Assembly: GCF_007744075.1 (NCBI RefSeq)
Contig: NZ_CP036266.1
Span: forward strand, 3,581,748 to 3,645,747
Source: Gimesia chilikensis
Lineage (GTDB): Bacteria; Planctomycetota; Planctomycetia; Planctomycetales; Planctomycetaceae
Reading direction: 5' to 3'
DNA: 64,000 bases
In this document: piece by piece, positions 9,320 through 17,974 of the stretch
Layout of the letters: every line of letters starts with the position of its first letter
How positions within the stretch are numbered: the stretch's first letter is position 1
Program-made: the position numbers and the translations under genes
Notes under the pieces: generated by a model
The model's input: only the letters and a program-made list of their open reading frames with translations
Database searches by the model: none
Told to the model about the DNA's origin: nothing

Positions 9320-10966
9320 TCATTTCTGACTGGTCTGATCGAGGCTCTGTACCGGGCTGTCTTCCGGCACATAAACTTCGACAAAACAGCTGAAGGGATC
9401 ATCCGGATCTCCCCAGGTTGCCACGAGACGCCCTTTGAATTCTTGACTCAACTCCCTGTCCCGCATGTCATGGCTGACAATGAGGTAATCGTAGGGAAAA
9501 GGACGTGCATCAAAGGCGAATTCGCGGTTGTCCCCGAGGAGCGTCTGACGTCCCGCGGCTGCAAAATTGAAGACATAGGCGCGATCGACCGTATAACGGG
9601 CGTCTGCAGGTAACTCCTGAATGATCCGACTGATAAATCGAGGTGCATTGTAATTCACATTCGACCAGTTCGCAATGTGAGCGCCCCAGGTGCGGATCCC
9701 CGAACCGGGAAGCATCGCCAGCACAAAACAGGCTGCACCAACCAGTACCGGAAGACGCCAGACGACGCTGCGGTTCCAGAGTGGCGTAGCGAGGCGGCTC
9801 AGCCCCCAGCCCAGGCAGAGGAACAGGAGCACGCCGGGATACGACCAGTAGCCTTTGGTCGGGTGGTGGCCCTGGCAGGCAATGAGCAGGTAAATAGAGG
9901 ACCAGGTGAGCAGCAGCAGGATACGCTGACGATGGTCCCGGGAGCGCCAGGCCAGCCCGGTGCCGATGACTAATCCTGCGGCCATGAGTGAGAGCTGAAT
10001 CGTGCCCGCGTGTTCGCGGAGCAACTGAAACTGCGTGGCGAAGTAAGGCCAGGGAAACAGAAGACGGGAGATCAGTCCCGGACCGGAGCGGTCGAGGACG
10101 TTGGTGAAAAACTGATAGCGGAACGGTTCGGGGTAAGCCAGTATCAGAGGGAGCCATAAGGCGAAGACCGCGAGGGCGCATCCGGTGATCACGGTGCCCC
10201 GCAACAGGCGTTGTTGCCAGGTCCCGTTGACGAGCAGTGCCCAGCAGCAGAGCTGAATGCAGTAGACCAGCGCAAAGGGATGCGTGAGCATGCCCAGTCC
10301 CAGCAGGAGGCCGACGAGACCCAGGTCGCGGTAGCGTCGTGCGCTATCATGCCAGTGATACATCATCAGGATTGCCAGCAGTCCCCAGAGGCAGCAGAGC
10401 ATGTCGGGTCGGGAGATGACAGCGGGGAAATAAAGGAGCCGGGAGAGGCTGAAGAGCCCCGCGGCGATCAGTCCGGCCTGTGGGTCTTTGAATACGCGCA
10501 CGGCGAGCAGGTACATCAGAATCAGGGTTCCGACCCCAGCCGCGATGGAGACGAGCCGCGTCGTGCTGTAAGTTGGAGGCAGGAAGGCGTACAGCGGTGC
10601 GGAGACATAAAAGTAAAGCGGCGGAAGTGCGAAGAGCGCTTCGTCAGCCTGATAGAAGGCGCTGCCAGTCTGGCGTTGTGGAGCATACGGGACGCGGGGG
10701 ATGGCTGTCTCGAGAATCGTCCACCCGGGAATGGCGAACCATTCTTCATCCTGGCCCCCTGCCTCGCGGAGTACGAGGGGGACCCGCCAGATCAGAAAGA
10801 GGATCACAATCCCGGCGAGGGCCCAGCGACACCAGTGGCTGGTGTGAGAGGTGGTCTGATTCGATTCGGGTTCGGACAAGGTCGGCAGCAGGCTTTCGGT
10901 GACGGGACGCGCGGAAGTCGTTTCTAAGATTTTACCGACGATAAACGGTTTTCCAGTCGGGATCAA
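9320..10966 (-). CDS. GT39/ArnT-like membrane glycosyltransferase
   Basis: This 548-residue integral membrane protein has about 10-12 predicted helices. It resembles the dolichyl-phosphate-mannose mannosyltransferase/ArnT family, which takes a sugar from a polyprenyl-phosphate donor. The acidic loop after TM1 (GQDEEWFAIPG, D73-E75) matches the catalytic position, and the SRPDM and LTHPF segments are also typical. The start is a TTG with only a weak GGAA upstream, so a later start is possible. It heads the glycan operon and begins 36 nt after the stop of the cyclase-fold gene 11003-11953, which may be co-transcribed. Confidence 0.85.
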   Translation of the reverse strand: MIPTGKPFIVGKILETTSARPVTESLLPTLSEPESNQTTSHTSHWCRWALAGIVILFLIWRVPLVLREAGGQDEEWFAIPGWTILETAIPRVPYAPQRQTGSAFYQADEALFALPPLYFYVSAPLYAFLPPTYSTTRLVSIAAGVGTLILMYLLAVRVFKDPQAGLIAAGLFSLSRLLYFPAVISRPDMLCCLWGLLAILMMYHWHDSARRYRDLGLVGLLLGLGMLTHPFALVYCIQLCCWALLVNGTWQQRLLRGTVITGCALAVFALWLPLILAYPEPFRYQFFTNVLDRSGPGLISRLLFPWPYFATQFQLLREHAGTIQLSLMAAGLVIGTGLAWRSRDHRQRILLLLTWSSIYLLIACQGHHPTKGYWSYPGVLLFLCLGWGLSRLATPLWNRSVVWRLPVLVGAACFVLAMLPGSGIRTWGAHIANWSNVNYNAPRFISRIIQELPADARYTVDRAYVFNFAAAGRQTLLGDNREFAFDARPFPYDYLIVSHDMRDRELSQEFKGRLVATWGDPDDPFSCFVEVYVPEDSPVQSLDQTSQK

Positions 10967-11002
10967 GCAGATTCCGAAGCAACGATGTGAATCGGCGTTC
11001 GC

Positions 11003-11953
11003 TTATTGCGGCAGGCATTCCAGAAGGCCGAGTACCGCCCAGGTGGTGCCCCAGTAGACGGCAGTTTCTTCGATGCGATCTTTCTTCTTGGCTTTGGTCC
11101 CTTTGACCGGCCAGGAGCCATCTTTTTTCTGAGTCGAGATCAGAAACTGCTCCGCCCGTCGGACTGGGTCGGCCTCTAAATCAACGCCTGCTTTACGGAG
11201 GGCGTACAGTGCCATGCCGGTGCCGAGGGCATCGCTGGGATCGCTGGTGAGCCAGCCCCAGCCACCATCATCGTGTTGCAGGCTCTGTAATTGCTGGATC
11301 ATCTGGTCGCGCTGCTGGTCTTGTTTCTGGCTGGTCGCGAGCAAGAGTTTCATGACGTACCATTCGGTGCTTTTGCCCGGTGCACTCTTGTCGATAAAGG
11401 TCTGGGCCTGCTGGATGGTCTTTTGATTTTGAGGATCATCGGCGGCGGTCAGCAAACCGAGCGTGAGCCACATGGTACTTACGGCATCGGTTTCCGGTTT
11501 GGGACGCTTCTGAAAGGGAAGTTGCCCGCCTGCTTTCCAGGAGCCGTCGGGCCTCTGATCGACACGCAGCAGACCGATCAGTTTTTTGCGGGTTTCCGGA
11601 TCTGAGTTGGCTGGCGTAAATGCGAACAATTGCTGGACTACGCCTTCTTTATTAGTCGTCCCCGCGATCTGGCCTTTGTCGTTCTTGGCCAGTGCCTTAT
11701 CGTTGGCCCAGTCGGTCCATTCCTGCAGACGGTCGCTGACGGTGAAGCCATGCTGCTTCGCGTTCTGCAGACTCCAGAGCATGGTTCCCACGCGGTGGCA
11801 GGACGCACATTTCTTTTCCTCAATCCACCACAGGCCCTGTTTTTCAATATACGGGATGCTGCGCTCTACGGTCGACCGAACTTCGGCGGTGGTGGGCTGG
11901 GCGTCGGAGACTGCGCCGGTCAGAGCGAGGAGGAGTGAGCTGAAGAGGAACAT
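11003..11953 (-). CDS. Secreted squalene-cyclase-fold repeat protein with CxxCH motif
   Basis: This 316-residue protein has a signal peptide (cleavage near SDAQP). A single c-type haem motif CASCH lies at about residues 49-53, followed by an alpha-toroid of the prenyltransferase/squalene cyclase type. QW-like repeats are visible as RPDGSWK, HDDGGWGW and KKDGSWPV. The DxDD motif of class II cyclases is not seen, so a catalytic terpene role is unlikely. Haem attachment in the periplasm is inferred from one motif; without other cytochrome features CASCH could instead bind metal. The gene has a potential promoter (TAGAAT) just upstream and is adjacent to the glycan operon. Confidence 0.82.
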   Translation of the reverse strand: MFLFSSLLLALTGAVSDAQPTTAEVRSTVERSIPYIEKQGLWWIEEKKCASCHRVGTMLWSLQNAKQHGFTVSDRLQEWTDWANDKALAKNDKGQIAGTTNKEGVVQQLFAFTPANSDPETRKKLIGLLRVDQRPDGSWKAGGQLPFQKRPKPETDAVSTMWLTLGLLTAADDPQNQKTIQQAQTFIDKSAPGKSTEWYVMKLLLATSQKQDQQRDQMIQQLQSLQHDDGGWGWLTSDPSDALGTGMALYALRKAGVDLEADPVRRAEQFLISTQKKDGSWPVKGTKAKKKDRIEETAVYWGTTWAVLGLLECLPQ

Positions 11954-12046
11954 GGTGAGCGCCTTTGGTTAGGAGACGGATCTGAGGATTAATACTTGCT
12001 TCTATTCTAACAGACCAGCATCCATTTATCAGAGTGAAATATAAAA

Positions 12047-12063
12047 CGATTTCGATGAAATCG
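12047..12063. repeat. 7-bp perfect inverted repeat between divergent genes
   Basis: CGATTTC and GAAATCG flank a 3-nt GAT. The site lies between 11003-11953 (minus) and 12214-12705 (plus) and could be an operator for either. A similar ACGATTTCGA core occurs in the speD leader at 62278-62292. Confidence 0.4.
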
Positions 12064-12147
12064 GGATAGAATTTCCGATTCTCAATGATGTGCCTTTGTT
12101 CCCGTTAAGAATTGATGAATCGCAATTTATGAAATCCAGAGAATCTC

Positions 12148-12175
12148 TTGCTGACTTAAGAAAGCACGACATAAT
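12148..12175 (+). promoter_or_regulatory. Candidate sigma-70-like promoter of the S1-like gene
   Basis: TTGCTG and CATAAT are separated by 16 nt and lie 39 nt before the chosen start codon at 12214. The match is moderate. Confidence 0.4.
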
Positions 12176-12213
12176 TGCCATGAAGCATGCTAAAAAGGAG
12201 GGAGCACAAGTCG

Positions 12214-12705
12214 ATGTTAAATTCAGGGGATATCTTGGCAGCTGAGGTCCTGGCGGTGCAGGTCTTCGGAGTTTTTTGCGCGTCTGACAAGCAGGAGATT
12301 CAGGTGCTGATCCCGGAGATCTCCTGGATCGCCTCTTTTAATTCTTGTGTGCAGTTTGCATCTCCGGGTGATCAATTACGGGTTAAGATCATTCATGTTG
12401 ATGCGGCAGGCGGTCGGATTGCTGGTACGATTAAAGGAATGTACCCGGACCCCTGGGAGTCGAATCAGTTTGAAGTGGGAACAATTTTTTCGTCAAAAGT
12501 GATGCGTCATGTCGATCAGGCAGATCGATGCGATGGACAGTCTGGCTATCTGGTTGAACTGATACCAGGGTCTTATGCGATGTTATGTGAGCAGAACATT
12601 TCACTCACACCAGGTGAGCACTGTTCCGTCATCGTGAACGCAGTCAATCGGCGGCAACATGCAGTGCGTATCTCTCTGGTATCTCCGAACCAAAAAGCCT
12701 GTTAA
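12214..12705 (+). CDS. S1-like RNA-binding domain protein
   Basis: This 163-residue cytoplasmic protein begins with a GDILAAEVLAVQVFGVFC segment, which fits the first strands of an S1/OB-fold RNA-binding domain. A second, weaker copy may follow (VGTIFSSKVM to YLVELIPGSYAMLC). No catalytic domain is present. An ATG at 12187 is possible, but GGAGGGAG (12197-12204) sits inside that reading and is correctly spaced for the ATG at 12214. It is a single gene with its own candidate promoter. A role in translation or RNA handling is inference from fold. Confidence 0.72.
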   Translation: MLNSGDILAAEVLAVQVFGVFCASDKQEIQVLIPEISWIASFNSCVQFASPGDQLRVKIIHVDAAGGRIAGTIKGMYPDPWESNQFEVGTIFSSKVMRHVDQADRCDGQSGYLVELIPGSYAMLCEQNISLTPGEHCSVIVNAVNRRQHAVRISLVSPNQKAC

Positions 12706-12803
12706 GAAACGGTGAAGCATCCCGAGCGCGACTGGAACCCCGGATGCGTGACGATTAAGCTTTTGTTTCTCTTGTCAGTCAGGTTCTTCAAAGGTTTGTG
12801 TCA

Positions 12804-13616
12804 ATGGGTTTCAGTCGATTGTTTTTCGTTGTGCTGCTGGTTATCAGTTGTAGCTTCACGTCATTGAATGCGGAGGAGAAGACGCAGACGCCCCTGTTTC
12901 AGGCGCATGCCCATAATGATTATGAACATGCCCGACCATTGCACGATGCGCTGGAGCATGGGTTCTGGTCTGTGGAGGCGGACATTTACCTGGTGGATGG
13001 TGAACTGCTGGTGGCCCACGATCGGCCTGATGTAACGCCGGAACGGACGCTGCGGAAACTTTACCTGGATCCGCTGCAGGCATATTTTCAGAAACGCACT
13101 TTTTCCAGTCAGGAGAAAACGCCCCCCTTCACTCTGCTGGTGGATATTAAAACGGATGGTGCGGCGGTTTACCCCATATTACGGCAGCAACTGGAAGACT
13201 ATGCCGCGCTGTTGTGCAGGGTTGAGGATGGGAAATCGATTCCCGGGGCGGTGCAAATTGTGATTTCGGGAGACCGGCCGAAGAGACTGATCGCCGACGC
13301 CAACCCGCGGTATATGGGGATTGACGGGCGGCTGAGTGATCTGGGCTCGAAGCAGCCGGCGGAACTGATGCCGCTGATCAGCGATCGCTGGACGTCGCAT
13401 TTCAAATATCGCGGCAAAGGAAGCATGTCTGAGGTGGAACGCACCAAACTGCGGACGATAGTGAAGCAGGCGCATGCCGCGGGGCGGCGGGTGCGGTTCT
13501 GGGCAACGCCGGAGTCAGAAGCCGTCTGGCGGGAACTGGTGGCCGCGGATGTGGATCACATTAACACGGATCAGCTCGAACGGCTGAGTGCGTTTCTTAA
13601 GAGGCAGACCGATTAG
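12804..13616 (+). CDS. Secreted PLC-like phosphodiesterase
   Basis: This protein of about 270 residues has a clear signal peptide ending near SLNAEE. The mature domain starts AHAHNDYEHARPL and continues with SVEADIYLV and LLVAHD, the His/Glu/Asp pattern of glycerophosphodiester and PI-PLC-like TIM barrels. It is close to the Aim6/altered-inheritance type, which is usually uncharacterised. The ATG at 12804 was chosen over GTG at 12798 because AAAGG is 9 nt upstream. It probably hydrolyses a phosphodiester in the periplasm; the substrate is unknown. Confidence 0.8.
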   Translation: MGFSRLFFVVLLVISCSFTSLNAEEKTQTPLFQAHAHNDYEHARPLHDALEHGFWSVEADIYLVDGELLVAHDRPDVTPERTLRKLYLDPLQAYFQKRTFSSQEKTPPFTLLVDIKTDGAAVYPILRQQLEDYAALLCRVEDGKSIPGAVQIVISGDRPKRLIADANPRYMGIDGRLSDLGSKQPAELMPLISDRWTSHFKYRGKGSMSEVERTKLRTIVKQAHAAGRRVRFWATPESEAVWRELVAADVDHINTDQLERLSAFLKRQTD

Positions 13617-13650
13617 CTGGTTGCTGGTAAATTTACTCTCCCAGGGATGA

Positions 13651-14625
13651 CTATTTCTGATCAGCGGCTTTCTCTGGATGCTCCCAATCCGCAGGCTGTG
13701 TTTCCCGTAACCATTGGATCATGCTGATGTCTTCTTTGCCGGGACGCAGGAAACCAATGTTCCCGATTTTCTCAACATACTGATTTGCTGTTGCGCCCTC
13801 GAGCGTCTGTCGAAGATATTTATCTATGAAGCCGCGTTCATTTTTATTTCGCATTTCTGCTGCGGCAGGAGTCGCGATCTCAATGAATACCAGTGCGTTG
13901 CTGAGGTAATAAACCCTGATGCATCTGCCAGAACCCATGCTGGCGTCTGGGGGGCCGAGCACCGAATGGAGCGGTTTCCCGATGGCACCCCCACCCAGCG
14001 TGTGTAGTTTTCGCATCCGTTGTTGTATTAGAGCGTCACTCAATTCTGGAGGCTTGAGTTTCTGCCAATGATCAAAGGCGCGATACAGGACTTCTTGGGT
14101 ACCATCGTTGTGAACGTGTACTACCTGGGCTGCTTTATCTTTGTAATGACCGCTTCGGCCAATCAAATATAAAACAGGTTCAACGACGAGATAGCCATCG
14201 TCAACCTGATAGCATTTCCCCTCGAATCCTGCCGAATCGAAGGCGGGGCCTGCAAATTGAGGCAGGACAGTAAAGGATCTGGTTGTCAGATATTTTTTAC
14301 GCTCGGCGAGGTGTTCCGGTGCTAACTTACCGCCCCAGGTATAAAAACAGTTATTGATTTCTCCATTGGGGGCTTTCAGATCACAATTCAGAAGCGTGCT
14401 GTTCTGATAATCCAGTTTCAACTCTCCCTCCGGCAGGTGGTAAATGTCTGTGGTTTCGCTAACTGAGTCCGGTTTGCCCGCAAGCTTGTGAAGCTGAGAA
14501 CGCGTGATGTCGGGAGTCAGTTTGTGGTACCACTTCCATTCGATTTCCTGGGATACTACGATGGATGAGTTCAGGAAAGTACAGACCAGGGAAAATAAGC
14601 AGAGAAATTTATTTGGCTGCATCAT
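13651..14625 (-). CDS. Secreted hypothetical protein
   Basis: This 324-residue protein has an N-terminal signal peptide (LCLFSLVCTFL, cleavage near VVSQE). No family is recognised. It contains two similar SmpA/BamE-like phrases: TRSQLHKLAGKPDSVS with a Tyr-rich strand after it, and GKPLHSVLGPPDASM later. Such motifs are common in outer-membrane-associated lipoproteins, but there is no lipobox here. It is alone on this strand and faces the next genes. Confidence 0.7.
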   Translation of the reverse strand: MMQPNKFLCLFSLVCTFLNSSIVVSQEIEWKWYHKLTPDITRSQLHKLAGKPDSVSETTDIYHLPEGELKLDYQNSTLLNCDLKAPNGEINNCFYTWGGKLAPEHLAERKKYLTTRSFTVLPQFAGPAFDSAGFEGKCYQVDDGYLVVEPVLYLIGRSGHYKDKAAQVVHVHNDGTQEVLYRAFDHWQKLKPPELSDALIQQRMRKLHTLGGGAIGKPLHSVLGPPDASMGSGRCIRVYYLSNALVFIEIATPAAAEMRNKNERGFIDKYLRQTLEGATANQYVEKIGNIGFLRPGKEDISMIQWLRETQPADWEHPEKAADQK

Positions 14626-14829
14626 AGCTCTCCTGGCTGAAAATTACTGCGAAATGAAACTACGCGTCGTTTCTGTTCACTGTATGCGACGCGAAATCGT
14701 AGCAGACACAGGCAACCTGTCAACAGAAAGTGTCGATTAGACCTTACCGTGCGGCAACGAATTGTAGCTGAAAAGTGTGTTTCGGGTTTTGATGCACCGA
14801 GCGATTTGATTTACACTAGGAGAGAAGAA

Positions 14830-15243
14830 ATGTCAGCCTCTCTGGGAACCAGTCAACCGGAGCCGGATGCTGGATCAGACCGGACAGCAGAAACTGAAGC
14901 GGCGCTTATGGGGAGACGTCACTTCCTTGGGCTCTCAATCTTCCTCTGGTTGGTCCCATTAATCGTTTCCTGGGGACTGTTTATCTTTTCATGGGGAGAT
15001 TTTGAGTATCTTGGGTTCTGGGGCGTCTTGCATGCTGGCCCGTTGCTCTCAATGCTCTCTGGAAATGTATCGAATTCAGAGTTGTTAATTTGCGTGATTT
15101 TATTCGATGCCGCCTTTCTGGTTGCGATCTCGATGATCTATCGGTCACAATCATTTCGACTGGGCTTACCGCTGCTATTTACTCTGATTGGCTGGTATCT
15201 CTGGGCAGCTTATGATTTCCTCAAACATCTCCATATCGCGTAG
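14830..15243 (+). CDS. Hypothetical three-TM membrane protein
   Basis: This protein of about 137 residues has a charged N-terminus rich in Glu/Asp, then three hydrophobic helices (about 30-50, 77-100 and 110-128). No family is recognised. An upstream in-frame codon exists at 14749, but AGGAG 7-8 nt before the ATG at 14830 decides for the shorter form. It stands alone between two minus-strand genes. Confidence 0.65.
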   Translation: MSASLGTSQPEPDAGSDRTAETEAALMGRRHFLGLSIFLWLVPLIVSWGLFIFSWGDFEYLGFWGVLHAGPLLSMLSGNVSNSELLICVILFDAAFLVAISMIYRSQSFRLGLPLLFTLIGWYLWAAYDFLKHLHIA

Positions 15244-15312
15244 GATGAATGCATATCATGAAGCATGAGCTGGCATGGCCAGACAGCTTAAGGCTGTGAT
15301 CGATAGGATCGA

Positions 15313-15789
15313 TTACTCAAACTCGATATCAGTAATCACGGTACCCGGGGGGAGGTCTTTAACCTGATCGTGGATCTGGCCGTGGACGCTGACGTGCACG
15401 GCGACGTCGATCGGTTCGATGTTATCGAGTTCATCTTCGCCACTGAGGACGAGGGGCGTCTGGTGGCCGTAGACCTGGCCCGGTTCCAAGGTGACGCCGG
15501 CATCGCGAAGTTCCAGCACGCGGGCGGGAAAGAACAGGTCGGTGACGAAATCGGGATCCTGAAGCAATGTTTCAAATTCGCTGCTGTCCTCGGCGACCGG
15601 GGAGATCTTGCCTTCGACCATATCGGCAAAGTAGATGGCCCCCGATTCCCCCTGCGCGAAGACGTCCCCCATGGCGGTGACCAGTACGGTCTGCATCGAT
15701 TCGGGCATGGCCCAGGTCCAGTCGTCGAGCAGGACCTTGCAGTCGACCTGATCCAGATTGATTGTCAAATCATTTAATGTGAGTGCCAC
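15313..15789 (-). CDS. Tdi1/DUF1851-type immunity-like protein
   Basis: This 158-residue cytoplasmic protein has the layout of the T6SS Tdi1 C-terminal/DUF1851 family: GDVFAQGESGAIYFADM, then a SSEFETLL helix and a C-terminal strand-rich tail. The family protects against or accompanies type VI-delivered toxins in some bacteria, but many members have no known role. No toxin or T6SS gene lies in this window. The SUKH-like gene 15906-16760 is next to it on the same strand, with a 116-nt gap. Confidence 0.7.
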   Translation of the reverse strand: MALTLNDLTINLDQVDCKVLLDDWTWAMPESMQTVLVTAMGDVFAQGESGAIYFADMVEGKISPVAEDSSEFETLLQDPDFVTDLFFPARVLELRDAGVTLEPGQVYGHQTPLVLSGEDELDNIEPIDVAVHVSVHGQIHDQVKDLPPGTVITDIEFE

Positions 15790-15905
15790 GGTAACCTCGT
15801 ACTGGGTAATGAATGTGAATGGTGACGGGATGTCTTGATTTCTGTGGCTGAGAATTTAACAAGATTAAAGTCAGCTGACAAATGCAGACTCGCGATTCCT
15901 ATAAA

Positions 15906-16760
15906 TTATGTGTCTGTTTCAGTGTCAGGTTGAGTAGTACTACCTTGCTGCAGTGCCTGTTCTGCTGCAAGCCGACATTCGTCCGCTTTCGCCTGCAGGG
16001 AATCTGCCTGCTGCTGAAATTCGCGGGCCAGGCGTTCGAAGTGGATGCGTTTAACGATTGGGTTGGCATTCGGTTGTGCCAGGTACTCGGCCAGGTTTCC
16101 TGTCTGCGGGGGATGCATACGGTTGGCCTCAGTGAGCAACGTGGCAAAAGGTTCGGCCGCTTCGCTGGAGGAAAAGCCGATCCAGTTGTCCTGGTACACT
16201 AGCGCGTGGTGATCGACGAGATAGAACTGTGTTTCCAGGAGTTGATCGAGACAGGGATAGAGTCCGTTCAGCCAGAGGGGGTTGACGCGGAAGCCGGCCT
16301 GCTCAAGTGTGGTTTTGATCCCATCCTGGCTGTAGAGACAGGGCGCTCCGAGAGTCAATTCCTGCAGACAGAGAGTGACAAGGAAGTTTGCCAACGAGGG
16401 GTGTTCGAGGACGGGTTCATCAGGCTCTGCGATAATCCAGACGGGAGGATCGTCGCCGGTGGGCTCAGTCAATGCGCTCCAGCAGCCCTGGTTTTCCAGG
16501 GCAAACAACAGACGCCCCTGTTCGTTCCGCGTCAGTTCAAAAGGGAGCAGATAATCCTGATGCCAGAAGGGAAACGGACGCCCATCCGCTCCCGGCATAT
16601 TTCCCAAAGCGCCATAGAGACGGGCCAGTGGTTGGGGAAGCGTAACCGCCTGCAGTTTCTCTTCGCTCACCCCGTACCAGGGACGAATTCCCTGCCATTC
16701 GTCTACGAATGCGATTAACGAGTCCAGCAGATGGACGGGATCCTGAGGATGGTCAAACAT
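15906..16760 (-). CDS. SMI1/KNR4 (SUKH)-like protein with C-terminal coiled coil
   Basis: This 284-residue protein has the SUKH-type pattern: an N-terminal helix LDSLIAFVDEW, LPQPLARLYGALGN, then FALENQGCWSAL and DDPPVWI. A Gln/Ala-rich coiled coil of about 45 residues follows (FQQQADSLQAKADE). SUKH proteins are widespread immunity proteins of polymorphic toxin systems. Here no toxin gene is adjacent, so an orphan immunity or housekeeping role remains open. It lies upstream of the Tdi1-like gene and may be co-transcribed with it. Confidence 0.7.
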   Translation of the reverse strand: MFDHPQDPVHLLDSLIAFVDEWQGIRPWYGVSEEKLQAVTLPQPLARLYGALGNMPGADGRPFPFWHQDYLLPFELTRNEQGRLLFALENQGCWSALTEPTGDDPPVWIIAEPDEPVLEHPSLANFLVTLCLQELTLGAPCLYSQDGIKTTLEQAGFRVNPLWLNGLYPCLDQLLETQFYLVDHHALVYQDNWIGFSSSEAAEPFATLLTEANRMHPPQTGNLAEYLAQPNANPIVKRIHFERLAREFQQQADSLQAKADECRLAAEQALQQGSTTQPDTETDT

Positions 16761-17264
16761 AATGCGACTTAATCAATGTGCAAGAAGGACGTTCCAGTAG
16801 CGAGAGCGTACCAGATGTGAAAAGACAGTCAAGCAGGATCTATCACACTGAAATTCCAGTGTCCTGGTAATGAATGATAGAGAGGAAATTCCCGCTACGG
16901 GCAGAGATTTGCAGAGGAGAGCAAAAGTTTGCAGATGGTTGTCTGGTCAAAATACCCTTGGTTTTACGATTGCCGAGAGAAAAAATGTAACATCAGCTAC
17001 AAATTCATACAGGTTCTTAACGTGAGACTCGCTCTGGTATGCAGCCCGGGAAAAAGATCGCAACTATATTGATTTGACTTACTTCGGTCATGTTCAAGGA
17101 GTGAGAGTCAGATTCTGTCAGGAGACTGGTGGATAGGAAAAATACCTATGCGGGAACTCAGGGGAATTCCTGCATTTGAAAACGCGGTATGGGGTTTGCT
17201 TTTCAAGATTAACAACGCGGCCAGGAATATTCATTTTTCCTCCACTTGAAAGGAAGGTGCTCAA
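16761..17264. other. 504-nt intergenic region upstream of the secreted-protein array
   Basis: No convincing gene is seen. The last 46 nt form a leader shared with the paralogue at 18858. A small palindrome around GGAATTCC (17162-17169) is the only other structure noticed. Confidence 0.5.
17219..17264 (+). promoter_or_regulatory. Conserved leader shared by GHWWY family genes, copy 1
   Basis: GGCCAGGAAT at 17219, then TTGAAAGGAAGG at 17246-17257 and TCAA directly before the ATG. The copy before 18858 has the same blocks at nearly the same spacing (46 versus 47 nt from GGCCAGG to ATG). It contains the Shine-Dalgarno; the upstream block may be a post-transcriptional or transcriptional site. Confidence 0.5.
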
Positions 17265-17750
17265 ATGAAAGGCCTTAGTTTAAAAGTGTTGACTGTGACT
17301 GCAGCGTTGGGGCTCTGTCCTCTGCTGTTGTCAGCCCAGGTCCAAACTCCTCCCGATGCACAACCGAATTCGGGCGATCAGCTGCAGATTGATCCGGTCG
17401 TTCGTGCGGGAACCGCGCATCTGAATCTGGACGATGCAACCCGGGCCCGGTATCGCTACCATGACGGTCACTGGTGGTTTAAGACAGCTCAGAATGGCTG
17501 GCTGGTGGAACAGAATGGTCAATGGGAAGAATTTTCTCCCATGACTTACATTTCTCAGTCCTCATCTGCAACTGCTCAAACGACTCAGAACGACAACACG
17601 GGTAACGCCCAGACCACGGGGAGTGGTAATTACTACTATGGAACCCAGTACACATCGGCTGGTGCCCACAAGCCATTCAGTCACCACCATTTTGGTGGGG
17701 CACAGTTTGGTCACTGGGGAACCGGTTATCGTGGCTGGAGTGCTCACTGA
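17265..17750 (+). CDS. Secreted GHWWY-module protein, paralogue 1
   Basis: This 161-residue exported protein has a signal peptide (MKGLSLKVLTVTAALG..., cleavage after LLSAQ). The common module at about 44-95 reads DPVVRAGTAHLNLDD, RYRYHDGHWWF, then WLVEQNGQWEEFSP. The C-terminus is Thr/Gln/Asn-rich, then Tyr/Gly/His-rich, ending GTGYRGWSAH. Cysteine-free and low-complexity at the end, it looks like an envelope or matrix protein. Function unknown. Members follow at 18858, 20320 and 21242. A strong intrinsic terminator lies at 17913-17950. Confidence 0.8.
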   Translation: MKGLSLKVLTVTAALGLCPLLLSAQVQTPPDAQPNSGDQLQIDPVVRAGTAHLNLDDATRARYRYHDGHWWFKTAQNGWLVEQNGQWEEFSPMTYISQSSSATAQTTQNDNTGNAQTTGSGNYYYGTQYTSAGAHKPFSHHHFGGAQFGHWGTGYRGWSAH

Positions 17751-17912
17751 GTTTAATCCTGTCCGGCTCTGACCTGATAGGCCTATAGCGCCGCGAGGCC
17801 AGAAATCAGGTCAGCTGACGGAGTTCAGGAGCTGCTGACTGCTCGAAGTGACTCGCTTAGATGAAACGTTCATCAGGATCTTCGGACGGTCATCACAATC
17901 AGGAGTGTGTTT

Positions 17913-17950
17913 AAGGCAGACCAGTAGCTTGTTGCTGATCTGCCTTTTTT
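17913..17950 (+). terminator. Intrinsic terminator, repeat type shared across the array
   Basis: A hairpin with arms AGGCAGACCAG and CTGATCTGCCT followed by TTTTT. Nearly the same sequence stands after the second paralogue at 20089-20128 and a degenerate copy after the fourth. It also lies 25 nt beyond the stop of the convergent gene 17975-18493. Confidence 0.8.
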
Positions 17951-17974
17951 GCTGCGCTGATACTCACAGGCGAT

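Noticed and set aside
9289-9402. 38-codon N-terminal extension of the nucleotide-sugar dehydrogenase
   Set aside because: Basic, His-rich and overlapping GT39 by 83 nt; AGGAG before TTG 9288 fits better.
10211-10927. 238-codon plus-strand frame opposite the GT39 gene
   Set aside because: Composition is Gln/Glu/Gly-rich without hydrophobic core and lies antisense to membrane helices.
16761-17264. Sigma-54 promoter near 17195 (TGGGGTTTGC)
   Set aside because: The GG and GC elements are only about 5 nt apart instead of the required 10.
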